From positions 1-7,444 of the forward strand of contig CACVAR010000112.1 of NCBI GenBank assembly GCA_902727905.1: a DNA stretch of 7,444 bases. Reading direction: 5' to 3'. The translations under genes and the position numbers were made by a program. Origin of the DNA: an uncultured Sulfurovum sp. (GTDB lineage Bacteria; Campylobacterota; Campylobacteria; Campylobacterales; Sulfurovaceae). This document shows positions 6,555-7,444 of this stretch, piece after piece. Below the pieces are notes generated by a model. That model saw only the letters and a program-made list of their open reading frames with translations. It made no database searches and was not told the origin of the DNA. Positions within the stretch are counted from its first letter, which is position 1. The number at the start of each line of letters is the position of its first letter.

Positions 6555-6577
6555 GAGGGAAAAGGGAAAGGGAGAAA
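6555..6577. other. 23-base uninterrupted purine/pyrimidine tract upstream of htrA
   Basis: Every base from 6555 to 6577 is a purine on the + strand, with GGG triplets at 6557-6559, 6564-6566 and 6570-6572 separated by A runs. On the coding strand of htrA it is all pyrimidine. It occupies the expected spacer and -35 region of the htrA promoter, so it may be a protein-binding or structural element. Confidence 0.6.
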
Positions 6578-6599
6578 TAAATTCTTTATAACAACAACA

Positions 6600-6639
6600 G
6601 TACAATCGAAAATTAAAGGAGGTAATTTTTTCGATGTAC
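6600..6639. repeat. Inverted repeat with a Shine-Dalgarno/anti-Shine-Dalgarno loop
   Basis: GTACAATCGAAAA (6600-6612) pairs with TTTTCGATGTAC (6628-6639), giving 12 base pairs with a single bulged A at 6605. The 15-base loop (6613-6627) contains AAAGGAGGT on the + strand (6615-6623), which is a complete Shine-Dalgarno sequence. On the minus strand it is ACCTCCTTT, identical to the 3' end of 16S rRNA. A minus-strand RNA would therefore display an anti-Shine-Dalgarno loop. Confidence 0.7.
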
Positions 6640-6648
6640 ATCTTTCAT
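6602..6648 (-). ncRNA. Candidate small RNA or htrA leader element with an anti-SD loop
   Basis: A minus-strand TATAAT at 6655-6660 predicts a transcript start near 6648, about eight bases before the hairpin at 6639-6600. The RNA would open almost directly with a stem carrying ACCUCCUUU in its loop, able to pair with ribosome binding sites, including AAAGGA of htrA. No consensus -35 and no clean terminator are visible after the stem, so it could equally run on as a long htrA leader. This is a hypothesis from sequence pattern only, and the 3' end is not defined. Confidence 0.3.
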
Positions 6649-6654
6649 AATCGT

Positions 6655-6660
6655 ATTATA
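6655..6660 (-). promoter_or_regulatory. Candidate -10 box upstream of the anti-SD hairpin
   Basis: A perfect TATAAT on the minus strand in the kdsB-htrA gap, pointing towards htrA. It has no recognisable -35 at 16-18 bases. It could serve a small RNA or a second, longer htrA transcript. Confidence 0.4.
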
Positions 6661-6680
6661 AGAGACTAATGTAAACAAAT

Positions 6681-6709
6681 GGAAAATAAAAAGTTAATCC
6701 ATAGTTAAC
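6681..6709 (-). terminator. Weak candidate terminator of kdsB
   Basis: On the minus strand, GTTAA and TTAAC (6709-6705 and 6697-6693) flank a seven-base loop and are followed by TTTTTATTTT (6692-6683). The U run is good, but the five-base-pair stem has only one G-C pair, so termination would be weak. It lies just past the kdsB stop. Confidence 0.3.
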
Positions 6710-6717
6710 AAAGAATG

Positions 6718-7443
6718 TTAGTACTTTAAGTTGTGAATTTTTAAAGTATTTTCTAAGTCTTCTACTGTATCAATTCCAAAACTTTTTGTTTCAACTTTTA
6801 CCATAGCAATGTTAAAGCCATGGTATAAAGCACGTAACTGTTCTAACTTTTCTATCTCTTCAAGAGGTGCAGAGGAGAGCTTACAAAAAGTTTCTAAGGA
6901 TTTTTTAGTAAATCCGTAAATTCCTAAATGACCTTTATAGTCATTAAAATGATGGTCTCGTGGATAAGGAATTTTAGCACGTGAAAAATATAAAGCTTTG
7001 TCATCATCTGTCGTAATGAGCTTTACAATATTCGGATCATCAGCTTCAGGGTTACTCATCATCTTATAACATGAGTTCATCATAATTTTTGTATTGTCTT
7101 TATTTTGGACGGTTAAATCATAAACAGCCTTAACCACTTCCTCCTCAATAAAAGGTTCATCACCTTGTACATTAATAATGACTTCATCATCATCTAGGTT
7201 TAGTTTTTGTGCAGCCTCAAAGATTCTATCTGTTCCTGAATTATGCTCAATAGATGTCATAATAGCTGTAACGCCGTAGGACTTAGCTATGTTTATTACT
7301 TCCTCTGAATCAGTAGCAATGGCAACATTATCGATATTTTCAACAGCTTTAGCTGTACGAATTACCATAGGTAGACCAGCAACATCTGCTAGAACTTTAT
7401 TGGGGAAACGAGAAGAGCCGATACGGGCTGGAATGATAATCAT
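6718..7443 (-). CDS. kdsB: 3-deoxy-manno-octulosonate cytidylyltransferase (CMP-Kdo synthase)
   Basis: This cytoplasmic enzyme activates Kdo with CTP to CMP-Kdo, the donor for the inner core of lipopolysaccharide or lipooligosaccharide. The 241 residues are close to the family's usual length of about 245-250. The nucleotide-binding start IIIPARIGSSRFPNKVL (2-18) is followed by ATDSEEV (43-49), HNSGTDRI (67-74), NVQGDEPF (91-98, with the metal-binding Asp in QGD), the HLGIYGF strand (172-178), EKLEQLRALYHG (198-209) and the C-terminal GIDTVEDL (223-230). The start at 7443 is one base from the window edge but is canonical, because family members begin at this IIIPAR strand. It lies 214 bases upstream of htrA on the same strand. 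The weak terminator and TATAAT boxes in the gap suggest they are not strictly one operon. Confidence 0.95.
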   Translation of the reverse strand: MIIIPARIGSSRFPNKVLADVAGLPMVIRTAKAVENIDNVAIATDSEEVINIAKSYGVTAIMTSIEHNSGTDRIFEAAQKLNLDDDEVIINVQGDEPFIEEEVVKAVYDLTVQNKDNTKIMMNSCYKMMSNPEADDPNIVKLITTDDDKALYFSRAKIPYPRDHHFNDYKGHLGIYGFTKKSLETFCKLSSAPLEEIEKLEQLRALYHGFNIAMVKVETKSFGIDTVEDLENTLKIHNLKY

Positions 7444-7444
7444 A

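Noticed and set aside
6551..6575. A HAIR-like HspR site before htrA (TTTGAGGG and nearby)
   Set aside because: Only one poor half-site is present, with no second arm at the right spacing.
6504..6641. 46-residue N-terminal extension of HtrA
   Set aside because: It would place Cys/Phe-rich residues ahead of a normal signal peptide and crosses the likely promoter. The ATG at 6503 has a good ribosome site.
1..7444. Mobile element, CRISPR array, defence island, tRNA or rRNA
   Set aside because: No transposase, integrase, spaced direct repeats, tRNA cloverleaf or rRNA sequence is visible. The genes are core housekeeping and stress functions.

Overview
The window is an AT-rich, densely packed stretch of bacterial chromosome. 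It most likely comes from the Campylobacterota, in or near the Sulfurimonas/Arcobacter/Sulfurovum lineages. Four things point there: a zinc-finger-less DnaJ (CbpA) directly followed by the MerR-type repressor HspR, as in Helicobacter and Campylobacter; an htrA gene running convergently against hspR; -10 boxes of the TTTAgcTATAAT type with weak -35 regions; and a PAS-containing soluble hybrid histidine kinase of a kind common in free-living members of the group. The taxon is an inference from gene content and order, not from a marker gene.

Left part, + strand (1-1679). The window opens inside a TtcA-like PP-loop tRNA thiolation gene whose 5' end lies outside. A clear TATAAT promoter then drives a two-gene unit: an AtpZ/AtpI-family small membrane protein (real start 853) and an unrecognised four-helix membrane protein, coupled by a TAATG overlap.

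Middle, + strand (1680-5055). After a very AT-rich gap comes a 651-residue cytoplasmic hybrid histidine kinase (PAS, HisKA, HATPase, a receiver-like degenerate segment, then a true receiver). Next is the heat-shock unit cbpA-hspR, behind a near-consensus promoter whose -35 box sits inside an imperfect HAIR-like inverted repeat. This is the expected architecture for HspR autorepression with its co-chaperone.

Right part, - strand (5056-7444). A nested inverted repeat separates hspR from the convergent htrA, which encodes a periplasmic DegP-type protease/chaperone (real start 6503). Upstream of htrA lies a 214-bp gap and then a complete kdsB (CMP-Kdo synthase), so the cell makes Kdo-containing lipopolysaccharide or lipooligosaccharide. 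The genes from cbpA to htrA together cover cytoplasmic and envelope protein quality control.

Most of the window is ordinary core genome, and I see no mobile element, CRISPR array, phage or defence locus. The least explained part is the htrA-kdsB gap. There, a 12-bp stem with a one-base bulge presents a perfect Shine-Dalgarno/anti-Shine-Dalgarno sequence in its loop, a few bases after a candidate TATAAT, and a 23-base purine/pyrimidine tract lies where the htrA -35 should be. Together they suggest a candidate small RNA or leader element.
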